Shown here piece after piece: positions 25,449 to 39,000 of a DNA stretch of 64,000 nucleotides. This DNA is from Theocolax elegans (taxonomy: Eukaryota > Arthropoda > Insecta > Hymenoptera > Cerocephalidae), in the NCBI GenBank assembly GCA_026168455.1, contig CM047425.1, forward strand, positions 7,042,001 to 7,106,000. Reading direction: 5' to 3'. The translations under genes and the position numbers were made by a program. How positions within the stretch are numbered: position 1 is the stretch's first letter; every line of letters begins with the position of its first letter. The notes under the pieces were generated by a model, which was not told where the DNA came from, made no database searches, and was given only the letters and a program-made list of their open reading frames with translations.

Positions 25449-25698
25449 CCGGATTCATTTGAGGAGCCTGAAGAATTACTATCATGATCTTTAATTTTTA
25501 TAATGTATATTTGTCGGTCTTTCCGAACTAAAGCTTTACTTTTGACAATAAAGCAGGCTCATTTTTTTCTTCGTCCACTATGGTTGGTGGAATTTCCCAG
25601 AGAGTGGCCTTTTTCAAAAATTAAACAAATTTCAAAGGCGTTTCGTCCTTTTCTTTAATTTATATTTTTGTATTGTGATGAATATGTAAATCAAGCTC

Positions 25699-25915
25699 CG
25701 CCAATCTTCATACAATCTGAATAAAGCTCCGTGCGACTTTTGGCTGTTCCCACACATTGATAATGCCAACATGAAACTCATGAAACATTGATATGAGCGT
25801 CTTGTTTAATCAAAAAGGGGACTTCTTTGAAGGATGCTACCCCTTGGATGACGAAGAATAAATCAAGCTCCGAGAAATCGAGGTAGGTACTTTTGGGTTA
25901 GACATCGTGTAATAT
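25699..25915 (+). pseudogene. Decayed mariner-like transposase C-terminal fragment
   Basis: From 25699 one frame reads ...SSYNLNKAPCDFWLFPHI, then hits a stop; after a one-base frame change it continues NQKGDFFEGCYPLDDEE, another stop, and IKLREIEVGTF. The block xPCDFWLFP is the hallmark around the third catalytic Asp of Tc1/mariner DDE/D transposases, and a GDFFEG-type motif is common near their C-termini. At least two stops and one frameshift show that it is dead. Only the last part of the transposase can be recognised. Confidence 0.6.
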
Positions 25916-28900
25916 TTAAACTATACAAATATATTTGTATAAAAATAAATTATATACAAAATATAAGATAACCGTTAGTTAGTTATATTCATTTGCTTCA
26001 AATATCACGAAAATTTTATCTTTCAAATGGATAGGGTGACTTAAATATGTTATCGAGGAAATGTAAATAATAACAAATATTAACAGTGCGTATTACGGTA
26101 ATCTGTTGTAACTAATGAATATATCTTTGACAGAGGAAATGGTACACTTATATTCTCCAGATTTTCCTCAAATCAATACTAAGAAGAATATATCTTGTGC
26201 TGAAGTATTAACGCAAAGTGTATATTCTAAGAAAAATTAAGTAATTACATATATTAAATCAAGGTATTACGATAAACGACAAACTATTCTCATATACAGT
26301 CACAATCAAAGAAAAAGGAAATTTCACTCGAACGCCTGTTGAACGTTAACCAGTTTTACTTGGATGTTAAAACATTGTAAGAACGTTTAGGGATAGTTCA
26401 GGTTATAATAATTAAAGTTTCAAATAATTTGATATCAGTTCCTGTAATTTATTTAACGTAAATAAAAAATCGTTGATAAATATACTTTCTTGTCATCTGT
26501 TACCAAACTCCATAGACGGGACGATTCCACCTGGGAACCAATATGACTTCCGTGACCTCTCCAGGAAGGAACCGAAAGATCTTTCCCATCATACTGGTAA
26601 TTCTACTTCCTTATTTAATTCGCCAACTTTCACCAAACTTGGCAAAATACAGCATTGTACCCGGTGGTGTCCAATGACTATAGTTGATTTGGTAATTGTA
26701 TAGATGAGATATAATGACATTTAACACTTTGCTTATTGCACGGATGATTGTCACGTTCATCGGAGTAAATTATGTAAACTTCGTATAATATCTCGTGTAT
26801 TTCGATAAATTGTTAGTTTTGTTGTAATAGTTTATCATATTTTACAACAAAATATAAAACCAATTGCATTTTATTGTAAACTATATATTGTATACATCAT
26901 CAACAATCATTAGCGTTTCAAAATACCTCTTTATAAATATTATTTGTAATTGATAATTGATTCTGTCCAAATATTATGAAATTTTTTAATGAGATTACCG
27001 TAATGTAAAAAATAATGTATTTCTTATAAAAAGAATGAATTTTTAATTCTTCGGTCACATTCAGAGGCCGCGAGATGTGCATTAAAAAATTTGTTAACTA
27101 TATACTATATGAGTAACAATACTTACGAAAATTAATATGTTTGTGTATAATTTTACGGTATAACATACCATTTTCTTTTATTTTGATAGAAAATACATTA
27201 TATTAAATACAATATACTATAGTTCCTGAAACAAAGTTTTTTCTCCGAATATTCTATAGTAAAAGTTATTATAATTAATTGTCTACAAAAAAGCTGTAGT
27301 AGCTAAATAATACAATTTTATAATAAGAATATAACTATATTGTAAAAAAATATTTTATATTTACTATAACTTAATATGGGACTTGTTTCCCAAAAATGAC
27401 ATTACGAAACTGACAAACTTATTTTAAATAGATTGTTTAATGAATCAATATCAATGTCTTTGATAGTAATACTCGCATTTTACTCTCTATTGTTGATTAA
27501 AAAAATTAAAAGAGTTATTTTTCAATTTATTGAGGAACAAATAAAGTATTTAACTTAAATAAATAAAAAACCTCATTTTTCACGTGATATGCAACTGAAT
27601 AATGTAATCGTACTAATGACAAGAAATATAAAAACAATTTGTTTATAAGATGTTAAACTTTTATTTGAAATGACGTATGAAAGACTAATTACCGATGCAT
27701 ACGATTGCCTTTTGTACAATGATTATTTGTATCGTCTATAACAGTAAATATAATAACAGTGGTCATTGTTTTATTGCGGTGACACGGATTCTTTAACCTG
27801 AATGTAGATTTATATTAGTATTCCTTATGGGTATCGGGAAGAAGGCCGTGGACATGATACGTCCAAATGACCTCGCAGTCATGCTTATAGGAGCGTTTCC
27901 AACTGGGTAAGCTTCAAGAAAAGGATCTTGAACATTTGAATAAAATTTCGCGAATGCAAAAAGGATAAAAACGTAAACATCTTAATAAATTTTCCGAGTT
28001 GAAGAAACTAGGTTTCTAAATTGCTTGTACACTGGTACAGTGGGTGCGATAAATTTTATTGGGTTTCAAGCAGAAATTTATGCGTATATGTATATCATGT
28101 GCATTATTTGTATAATAATCGAATAATCGTTTTACAAATAAAAAGGGTATTTAAAAAGAAAATTTATATTTTACCATAACTTTTGTGAGATCTGATACAG
28201 CTCATTACGTAATTAAAAAACGTATAGCGTCACGCTAAAAGATAATGTAATTTCCACATTACACGCGTCGAAATGTTCTAATCAAGTGAATCGAGGAAAA
28301 TGCACATTAAACTCAACAAAAAGCAAAGTACAAACGTTTAAAAAAATATTTTCTACATGAAATTATAAAAATGGCAGTAGAAGAAACTTTCCTGTAATAC
28401 CTAATATACTCATCATCGTTGCACAAACAAAGTTCCCACCATCTACGCTATACCGCGGAAGGAAAATAAAAATCCGGCAAAATTTCAGTTGCAAGATATT
28501 AAAAGCCGATTATAATTTTCGTCGAGGTACATAAAAGCGGTGAAAGCAAAAGAGGATATGGTAGGACAATCCTGGGATCAAGAATTTACACAATGCCCCG
28601 CCCGCATTTGCCCGTCAAATATCCCCAAGTTACTCGTGTCATTTTTCATCGGATAGGTATATATCGCACCATGTAGTTTCCCATTATGACAATGGAGATC
28701 TCAAGGAACTCGCGAAAAATCAGTACAACTATGAGCTCTCGCGGTTCCTCTTTTTGCGATCTCTATCAGACGAGAACCTTGGATTTCCGGGATAGAACCG
28801 ATACCACACCGTTTTCATCTTCTTTCTGCGATTTCTCGTTGTCTAGTAGATTTTTTCTATTTCCTTGGTTTATGCTGTTGTCCTTTCAATAATAACACTG

Positions 28901-29492
28901 TATGATTATGTAGGCACACGCATCGTTTCTGAAAATTTCATTGATTTTATTAATGTGGATTTATTAGAAGCTGATGGTACACCGAGAGAAATAAAAATTA
29001 CTATTTCTTAGATTATTATACTAAATATACAAAAATTATAATTATAATTATAAAAATTGGTACAAACATAGAAAAGGAACGCGTACTATGTATTGAATGT
29101 TTACCTCTTTAAATTTCTTCGAGTACTTTGTTATTTTTTTAGAAGCAAAAATGAGTAAAATAGTTTTAAATCAGAATTTCGTTTTAGTCAAGTTAATGTT
29201 AGATTTAAGAGGGATTCAGAACCTCAAGCATAATATTAATTTTTTTTCTTGAGTGACAAAATACTCAATTCGAATGAAATTTTAACTCAAAATAGGTAAA
29301 GATTCAGATATGACGAAAGTTTCGAATAATTTTTTATTTTAAGGAATTAAGAGAAACCCTTATAAACGTATAAAGACTATATGCCTCATTTACTCGGGTT
29401 ACCAATTTCTTACATCTTCTTAGTCATAATCTTAAAAATAACTAACTTTTATTTTTGATGTTAGCAATTCATCGTAAACAATTGCATTATAT

Positions 29493-30005
29493 CCCATTAA
29501 CGACCAAAATCATCAATTTTTTAACATACTTTTGATCACAAAATTTATGTGTGTAACGAAACAATAAATAGATCAAATGTATTGTTCCTTACGTTTTTTT
29601 GTACAGCTAAATTCGAATCCGTGCTCAAAATTAGCACGATTCACAAAATTATTGAACTTTAAGAGGGAATTTGAACATACATATGATTTTTCTTTAAATA
29701 TGGCGGATAGAATACAAAAACTTCGCAAAAACCTGGATTTCTCCATTACCGATTTTTTTGTAAGGTTTAGAAAAATATTCATAGAATATAAATAAGTATC
29801 TTAGAATTAGTCAAAGTATACTATATAATTTAAAAAATGTATGTTAAAAATTTGAGTTTTGCAGTTATTTGAAAAAAATATTTTTTTGAATAAATAAAAA
29901 AACTATATATATACTTACTATATTATCTATTTATTGTTACGTTATACACATAAATTTTGTGGTCAAAAGCATGTTAAAAAATTGATGGTTTTGGTAGTTA
30001 ATGGG
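29493..30005. mobile_element. piggyBac-like non-autonomous element (513 bp, CCC...GGG ends)
   Basis: About 80 bp at the left end (29493-29572) is repeated inverted at the right end (about 29924-30005) with few differences; both start CCCATTAAC when read inward. The right end is followed directly by TTAA, the target site of piggyBac transposons, whose ends begin with CCC. The left flank is AT-rich but not an intact TTAA. The centre contains short open frames on both strands without recognisable transposase motifs. Called a piggyBac-type MITE by inference from the ends. Confidence 0.55.
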
Positions 30006-33000
30006 TTAATACTACGGAACTGACTCACTAGAAAACATAAAAATTAGTTCAGTTAAGTCATTCAAACATTTAAGTTTTCACTGACCAATTCAGTTAACGT
30101 CACTTTTCTGACTCTTAGTATAGATATTTATAACCAGCACACCCTGTGGGTCCTGGTTTTTGCTGCAAATATAGCATGTGTTTCTTAGTGCAAAGATAAG
30201 GGACTCGTCTTGGAGTATAAATATACACAGTTTTCAAACAGCTTGAGAGAAAAGGGCGAACGTTAATCCAAATGTTTCGACATCTAAACAATGTGTAATT
30301 CCTAAATAAAAGTAAGAAGGTTCCTCGCATGTAAGTAATGTAAATTAAATATTGGTTCGTTCAGAACTTATGTAGAGTTATTGAAATATAAGTACTTACA
30401 CAAATTCATATTTATTTGTAATGCAACAAAGTAGTACATTAAAAGATAATGTTAATTTATACAATTAATTAAAGTTTTCATAATTTTAGAACTGCTTAAA
30501 ATAGTCAAACATATCGACAATATAAATTAAAGCTCTTATTACGAGCTTTCTTTTGGATTTGAATGGTTTATATTCAATTTTAAGATTACCTCTAAATTTT
30601 TTGAATTCTGCGTGTATTTTCATTTTTTATAGGGCCTATGCTAAAAACCATGTCAAAAAAGTTTTTTTTGTTACTTTTTGTTAATCATGTGTTTAGAAAT
30701 TTTATTAAAACTTTAAAATCTGTCTGATGTTTATTGTTACCTTAAAACTAAAAAAAATTAAAATTGTAAAATTGTATCGTTTATCGGTAGCGATCGATCA
30801 ACCCTAACTTTTGCAATTTCATAATCTTGAATATTGATTTTATAGGCACATATTCCTTATAAAGAATTTTTATACCAATTATTTTATTAATAGGGTGTAG
30901 AAATATTTTTTAGAGCGCTCAATAAAAAAGTCTACTATACGCATACAATTTCACTTCTATAGGCACAATTTCGTACAAGAAAATTTAAAACATTTTAAAT
31001 ATAATTCGACAGTAAAAAAAAATGAAAAAAATCTGTTTAAATATTTAAAGGAATAATAAATCGTACATCATTTGTCGTAATATCGTATACATAGTTTTAA
31101 ATGATATAATAATTTAAAAAAATAGTTACCGCGATAAATATTGTCGATAATGTTTTTGTTATTGTGAATAATCGCGTTATGTTTTGCAGAACGATATATG
31201 CGTAACCAAAAAAAATTAGTTGCAAAATAGCAAAGTGACATAAATAGCCGATGAATTACTCAAATCTTTCTACAGTGGTGTCTAAAAATAATGACAAAAC
31301 TATATGTCAATATCTACCTATATATATATGTATGTATATGCTTTATAGGTCATTTACTCCCTGCAGTGAAGAATGCTCGTAAAACGTGAATTACTTAGCA
31401 AAAATGCCAAGTTTATGAGTCTCCGTACACTCTAGCTCGTTGCTAACTACTTGCAATTATCTTACGAGTACATATCTAAAGGAAACCCGAAATATTACGA
31501 ATCCGAATTTCTCGATTGTGAGAAAGGAGAGATATTTATTTAATACTTTCTTGAAGATAGTGGACTTTGTACACAGATGTATTTCTAATTCCAATACGTC
31601 TTTCGGTTTGAATAATTTACGCGGTAAAAATATCATTGCGGCTGCGGGATAAATATACAAAACTCATAATTGTCATGAGCAATTATTGAAATATCTGTGT
31701 CTTAGAATTGTTGGAAATAAAGGAATAAGTTAGGTTTGTATCTTTGATTCTAACGATTCCAGATAATAAATAGCAATTCACATTCTCTGATAGAAATTTT
31801 ACCGATATTTAGTTAAACTATAATGTATAGCTGAAAGTTTTGACATTTTTCTCACTAGATATTGTCATTTTACTGATACTAATATTTTTTCATCACTTTT
31901 TCTTTATACGAATAGACGTATTATAAAATAGATTAAAAATGAAAAGGTGCTGGATAAAAAATATTTGTGAATTTCGATAGGGTATAATAGCATTTATGAC
32001 CGAAATAATAAATATATCATCGATATAGTTTAGGTAGTAAATATAAAATTTCTAGTAAATTCCATGGTACAAAGTGCGTGTATATACACTTATATAGTCA
32101 ATCGGTATCAAAAGTATCAGAAGTATTGTTGCATCGAGTATCGTAGTGGCCGTTTTATTACAGTAAGGTGTACCCATAATCCTGTCACTTAAAAGCGCCT
32201 TACCGCAGTAAAGCCGCATTAACGACCGGTGGTTGTATATAGTAAAATTTCATTCTTCGCTCGCCCGAAAACGCGTATATATATACCTATACCGTCATTC
32301 TCGAGAACTCGCAGCTCTCGCAGTATAACTTGACGGGCGATAAATGCTTCGATAATTATAACCTATAGTAAACACGGGAAAAAGGTCAACTGTCTCGTGG
32401 AAAATTGCCGATTTCTCTCGCCCCTTACGATCGTCGATCAACAACCACGATCTTTCTTTTACACTTTCGGATAATTATCTGCAAACTTTTCTTTCTAAAC
32501 TTAAATTACTCTCCATGTGTACGTCTAGTCTTAATTTTATTATTTTTTTTTTTCTATTTTAAGTAAGACATTCCATTTCCGATCGTATACGTATAGTTAT
32601 AACTATTTAGAGGATATAATGTCTTTGGAATTTGTTTTCACTAGTTTAAAAATATTCTAGACATCTTGTTTATAATTTTCTACGTTTCAAACGTATAACG
32701 CGTTGGTCGTAATTGGGTGTTGACGAATCTATTTGTAATTTATGCTTATATTCCTGGCAATTATAATAAAATCTATATACCAAAAATTGGACTTTAGTTA
32801 CAACCTACACAACTTAGATAACATACACCGACACGTCAGATGATGGTTCGGAAGTGGAAATGAAACTAGAGTTTTAACAAAAAAAAATAAAGGACTAATT
32901 AAGCAATTTTTACTAAAAAATCATGTTATACTTACACGAATAAATCGTACACATATCAAGATACGAACATATTTAAACTGCAAAAAGTTTACGACGCGGA

Positions 33001-36000
33001 GTAGCACGTGCAAAGTTCGAACCTTAAAATAGAAATTTTCCAAGGAAGAAAATCTGCGCTCGTAGCAAAGACAAAGGCACATATATGCCGGTGTATACGC
33101 AGAGCGTAGAATCAGACCCGCAAGGCTGACCCCGAAAAGGCCCGAGGATGGAAAGTATTATTTATACATATATATATATACTTATACGTGTGTGCGCAAA
33201 AGTCGAGCGTGCGAGGCGCGTGGATGTGGGGCAGAAACGGTATATACGCGCGGCGGCGCGGCGTCCTCAGCTTTTCACTCTATGCTAAATGAACCGATCG
33301 TCCGCGAATCGATGACGACCAGCGAATAATGTCCCGAGGAATCTGGCACGTCGCGCTCGTCAACTCGAAAGTATACTCGTTGAATAATTTTTTTTTTTAT
33401 ACATATATATACACTTCTCATTTTCGTGGGAGTTTCGTTTGATTGAGATACCTTGATAGATCGATTACTATTTATAATATAGATATTCATATTTTTCTAT
33501 CTCTTTCTCTCATTTTTTTTATAAATATTCAAGTATTTTTGTATAAATTTTGAATAATGTAATATAAGTTGGTAAAAGTTATAGCTTGTAAAGTTTTATG
33601 ATGAAAAGATGAACTATACTGTTAAATCATATTTATATAATATATTTTTAAATTATTATAGGTGTTATTTGCATTTTGCAAAAATGTTTTAAACGAAAAT
33701 TAGGTAATCTATCACGAGATGATTTGTAGATAATATTCTTGAATATATATATGTATACACACAATATCTAATGTATATTAATGAGAAAAAAATTTGTAAT
33801 TTTCAAGATCCTTATTCTACTTGGTGTCAAGTGAACTTTGAACTTTACGAGTACTAAAATTTGAATTCGATTATTGGTCGAAATCGATATAACCGTTTCT
33901 TGTTTGAATTCTAAAGAGCGGATGAAAAAATGTATGTAAATTATACAAACTATTATTATATTGTCTTCTATTTCAAATTTTTTGTACTAATAATTTATAA
34001 ACACGTTTTTATTTGGAAAATGTGTAAAAAAATTTTTTTTGCAAGGATTTGACTTACGTTGATTGTGTAATAAAATACCACCTTAAAAGACTTATAACGT
34101 GCAACATGTTTCAGTCATAATAAATCTCAAGTTAATGATTCAAAGTAACGCACGTCGTATAATATATACCGTTAATTTCTTTGTGTTAAGGTATCCAATT
34201 GAAAAATTAGAAATAAAAATTTTAACTTATATTTAACGGGAAATTTAGAAAATTTCAGTGTAAGGTTTACTTATATTACATAGACAATTATATTCGCGAT
34301 CTTATGTAAATCACGTTTTTCAGACACATAGTTAAAGAAATGTACTATTTTATATAATTTTTACACGCAATGACTATTATTTTTTTTCACTTCAACTGAA
34401 CTTTGTTTAAAGTTTAGTTCGAAACATCTCTTTCGGGTATCAGCTCCTTCAAACTTACATTGCGTTTATTATTTAAATGACTAATTTGTATAAATATATT
34501 GAATAAAAACGTTTACTCGTTTCACGAAGGGGGTATTAAAAAAAATTGCAAATTAAGTTAGAAAGCAATTTATTCGCATTAATGTAATGCATGTGCAATT
34601 TTTTTGTAATTGAATTAGAAGTGGTCACGGCATATGAAAGTGACTTCATTATTCCGCAAATTTATTATAACAATATGCCTATTAATTTGAATTTCTACTT
34701 TCTCGCGAGAATCTCAAGTTGGATTTACATGCAAGACGAGATAATATAAGTTTAGTTAAAACGACTGTTATCTCTCGATGATTCTTAACGTCTTAATTAC
34801 GTCGCTCGTTTGATAGTGAGTGTTCTTTCTGTTTTGAAATATGGCAATTCGTTGTATAATTTTGGTTTTGTTTTTAATTTGTTTTGTTTTATTTAGTCTC
34901 TTTCATTTATCCATAGATATACATCTATAAAATTGTTTTTTTCCAGAAGAAAATTAATTTTTAGGAAAATGCACTTTACTCCATCATTTTATAAGCTATG
35001 TTTAGTGACAAATCATCTCAATATATTTCTTAAATCATAACAAACTCGAAGCAATAGTAATAAAACTTATTTTAAGAATGAGTTTTATATATAAAAGTAT
35101 ATATTTTTTCTAGAAGAGAACCTGAGAAACTTAGTAAAACGCCAAAACTTGGTGTAAAACGGCAAATGTTCTTTGAAGTAGTACATATAATATCGAGCGT
35201 CGAACAACAAAACAAAAAAAAAAAAGGTTGAAAACCTTAAACCTCGTGCACTTGAAAGTGGCATTTAAAACTCCATTAGCTGAAAACCCGACTGACCGAA
35301 TGAATCGTTTGAATAAAAAAAAACCATGAGCAACATTTTCACTGCGCACGCAATCTCCTTTTTGTGTCGCGGAGTAAAACCTATAAACTGCCCATCAAAA
35401 GATCCATTCACTTTCTCTAAAATGTATCGCGAGTAAGTTGATATATATATACCTGTGGTGTATACATCCACCCCTTGTTGATACGATGCAAAGAAAATAG
35501 CGTAGGTGAGGAAAACAGGTGACTCAGAGAAATGAAGTGAAAGCGAGTTGTATAGGTATGATCCTTACTCGTGGTTCGTGGAACTTGATGATCGATGACG
35601 CGTGCTTATAGGTTGACGAACTGTGGTGACGCGTTCCTGCGGATTTGGTTGATTTCGTTTTTTCACTCGAACTTTTTAAAATCATCGAGTTCAATCGATT
35701 AATACGAGGACGTAAATAAGTGAGGTAAATAACACGTATATCAGTTTTTGTTGTTGACCGTTATTTATTTAGTTTATCCATGTTTACCGCAGGAGATAAG
35801 AAAATCATTTTTAAATATACGAGGAAATTCAGCAATATAAAAATTATCTGTCGAGCATGTAATTACGAAGGAGAAAAATTTGTTCTATACCAAAATATTG
35901 TAAAAATCCGTCAACACCATCTGTTGAAGCTTTCGATCGTTGAGACGTAGACAGTCAGTCAAATTTATTAACATTTACGCAGACAAACAGAGCATTTAAA

Positions 36001-39000
36001 AGTTGATAGATAAATTTTGAAATGAAAATATATGTTTATGTAAAATACCCAGAAATTACGACGGTACTAAATAACAACATTTAACAGAAGAATGAGAAAT
36101 TCTTATATTTTATTATTAATATTAGCAAATTTCAGCTCGTATTATATTCACAGAGTTTGCAGTCCATACGAGAATTAGACAACTCGTAATTTAAGGTATT
36201 TTCAAAATGTTGTAAAAACGTTAAAAAATTAAAGTATTTTATTTTAACAAAGAGAAATCTTTATCGATATACGGTAATGCCTTAAATGTCTTTAAAGAAT
36301 ACGAAAGTTAGCAAGTTATTTCTCCCAGATTTAAAGACATTATTTTACGATCGTCGCAGTTTATACGTCTTTGAATACTATGCATTTTTTTTGGTGAAAT
36401 TACCATTTGTGCATCATGCAAAATGGAAATTATAAAGTACAAAAAAATATGTTGTACACAAGTTCAAGGTTTAATAAAAACAAGTTAATTTACACACGAA
36501 ATTATAACACGTGAGCACTTGTAACATTGTAACACCAATTATGTACACTTAAATATATGAAAATTTCATAAAAACTAAAATATCCTCGCACAATTAAGTG
36601 AACGAATCTTTGGTCTTTAAATTAGCCTAACCCAAAAAAAAAGAAACAGTAAAACCATTATTCACACTCTTATATACAATATAGCAAGTTCATTTAACCG
36701 AGCACTTACGCTTCTTACAAGAAAAAAAATTCGTCACCCAAAAATGCCAGAGTTAAATCAGAAAGGAAGAAGTAGCCTAACGGCCCAAAATTACGCATTT
36801 TCTCAGCCACGTAAATATACACGCGTCGCATCGTTTCTTTTCGAGTTTCTCCAATTACGCGACTAAATGAAAAAAAAAAGAGAGAAAAATTATACGAGGG
36901 AGAATACGGGATGAATTTGCGGTCGCGCATTATCTTTGGCTCTCTTTTTTAGTTAGTATAATAATGACGATAATAATAAAAAGATGGAGGAATCTACAAG
37001 CGACACGACTATTAGACAGTCAAGATTGTATTATGCGAGTCCCAATGGCGATATCACTTTCCCCTTTAGATTCGCTTTAAAGATTTATTATAATTTCGCG
37101 GTTACTTTTTGGCAGGTTACTCTATATCAATTTTTCACATTTTCTTGCACACAACTTGCAAATTGAAAATTTGACGATAGGGAATAATTTTACTTATATT
37201 TAGGAGATGCTTATTTTTTTTTTTCTTTCGAAATTTATGTACGTGGGAAAATATTTTTGTAGCTTTGGTTTTATTATTTTTAGAATTACTATTAAGGTTT
37301 TAAGAGCTAAAGTGTTACGAAAGATAGGAAAATTGATGTATGTATATATATTGTGTGTAGAAAATTTATTTTTTTGGTGTTGTAATTTAATAGCTGTAAT
37401 TGTTTTGACTGTAACATACAATATGATGTATTCAAAACGTTACAATAGTACAATAAATACTATTATTTTAATTTACGCGACAGACAATTTACAAGTGAAC
37501 CTGAGTAACTTTAATTGTAGCTCTTAGTTCAAATTATCATTATTTGATGAATGTAAAAAGTAACATTTAAATATAACTGTAATTCAATTTCTAAGTGATA
37601 TGTTACTTGCGTGTTCCTCGAATTAAAAGATTTGTTCTATTTTAATACGTGCTCGTAATCAAATTTGCTTTCAAAATTGTTATTTCCTCAGGAAAAATGA
37701 AATGACATTTAAAGAGGCTAGATTTCAACGAAAGTTACAAAACCGACTGTCCTCTTTACTTTCATTTAATTTTCTGAGGAGGAAGTCTACGGTAATTAAA
37801 TAAATTATTTGAAAAATTCACCGTTTAAGTTATTTATACATGCCCTTTGAATCATTTTTCGTTCATTATAAACATCGTGGCCAAATCATTGTTAAAAATT
37901 AGTAATACTTTTTCTTCAAATAATTATAGTTATAAACTGGAAAGTCAGGAGGTGTAAAATTTAGGCTAAACTTTTTTTTATACGGATAAAAATATGTCCT
38001 ACAATTATTCGAACATAAAATCAATAGATTGTGTTGGTATTTGACTTTAGTCTATTACAACAAGATTTTATAGGATCATTATCTTTTTATATCATTAATT
38101 TTATTCGATTGCATCACAAACCAACGCATATAAAACGATTACTTAATAGTTATAATCGATAAAAAGTGGGCGCAATTCGAAAATCAGATAAGAATATAAT
38201 ACCTATATCACATAAAATTGTTCTATAAAATACATGACACTTTCACGGAGATGTAAACGTTTTGGCATCATGCAATCTTCATCGTCATATAGCCGTTTAA
38301 CTTGTCATTGTAGTTACTGGTCATTGTATTTAGGTAGGTATAAATAAAATGTTAGATATTTCTACGTATAGTCTCACAATGAACAAAGAAAATTAATTGT
38401 AATGTATATAAATAATTACAAAATAATTAAATTAATTAAATAGGGTCGCATATATGTAGAAAAAAAAGATAAATAAACTTCATTTATCATCAGTAAATGT
38501 ATTACTAAATTTTCTATACGTATAGCAATAATAAAAAGTTGATCCAACGATAAGATCGAGTTTACAATCCATCGAATCTCTCAAATTACGAAAACAAAAG
38601 TCGTATAAAAATCCAGTGTGGAATAACTCTTAAAAGTGATATCTCGAAGATCCCCGTAAAATAATGTAAATGCTAAGTAAACAGCGCGATTTAATCGACG
38701 CACGAAATAAAAAGACTTTTACTTGCAAACGAGACAACGGAAAGTGACGAAATGGACATGCTCGTCCAAACACAAGATCGGAAAAAAAGTCGTGGGAATC
38801 GACGTAAGCTCATTGGCTTTTGTCGTATTGTGGTTTTTGTGTTTCGATAAATTTTTTTCTTTCGATTGGTTGATACTCACTTCGAAAGATGAAAATCGCG
38901 AATCGTGCGATAAACGTACGTCTTGATAGATTTCCTTGTTGATTCGCGCGATTGGGATATTATTTTTATGTAATGGAATTGTCGTTGACTGGTTTTCTAT

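Noticed and set aside
29573..29795. Open frames inside the piggyBac-like element on both strands
   Set aside because: Short, overlapping, lacking transposase residues; treated as element filler.
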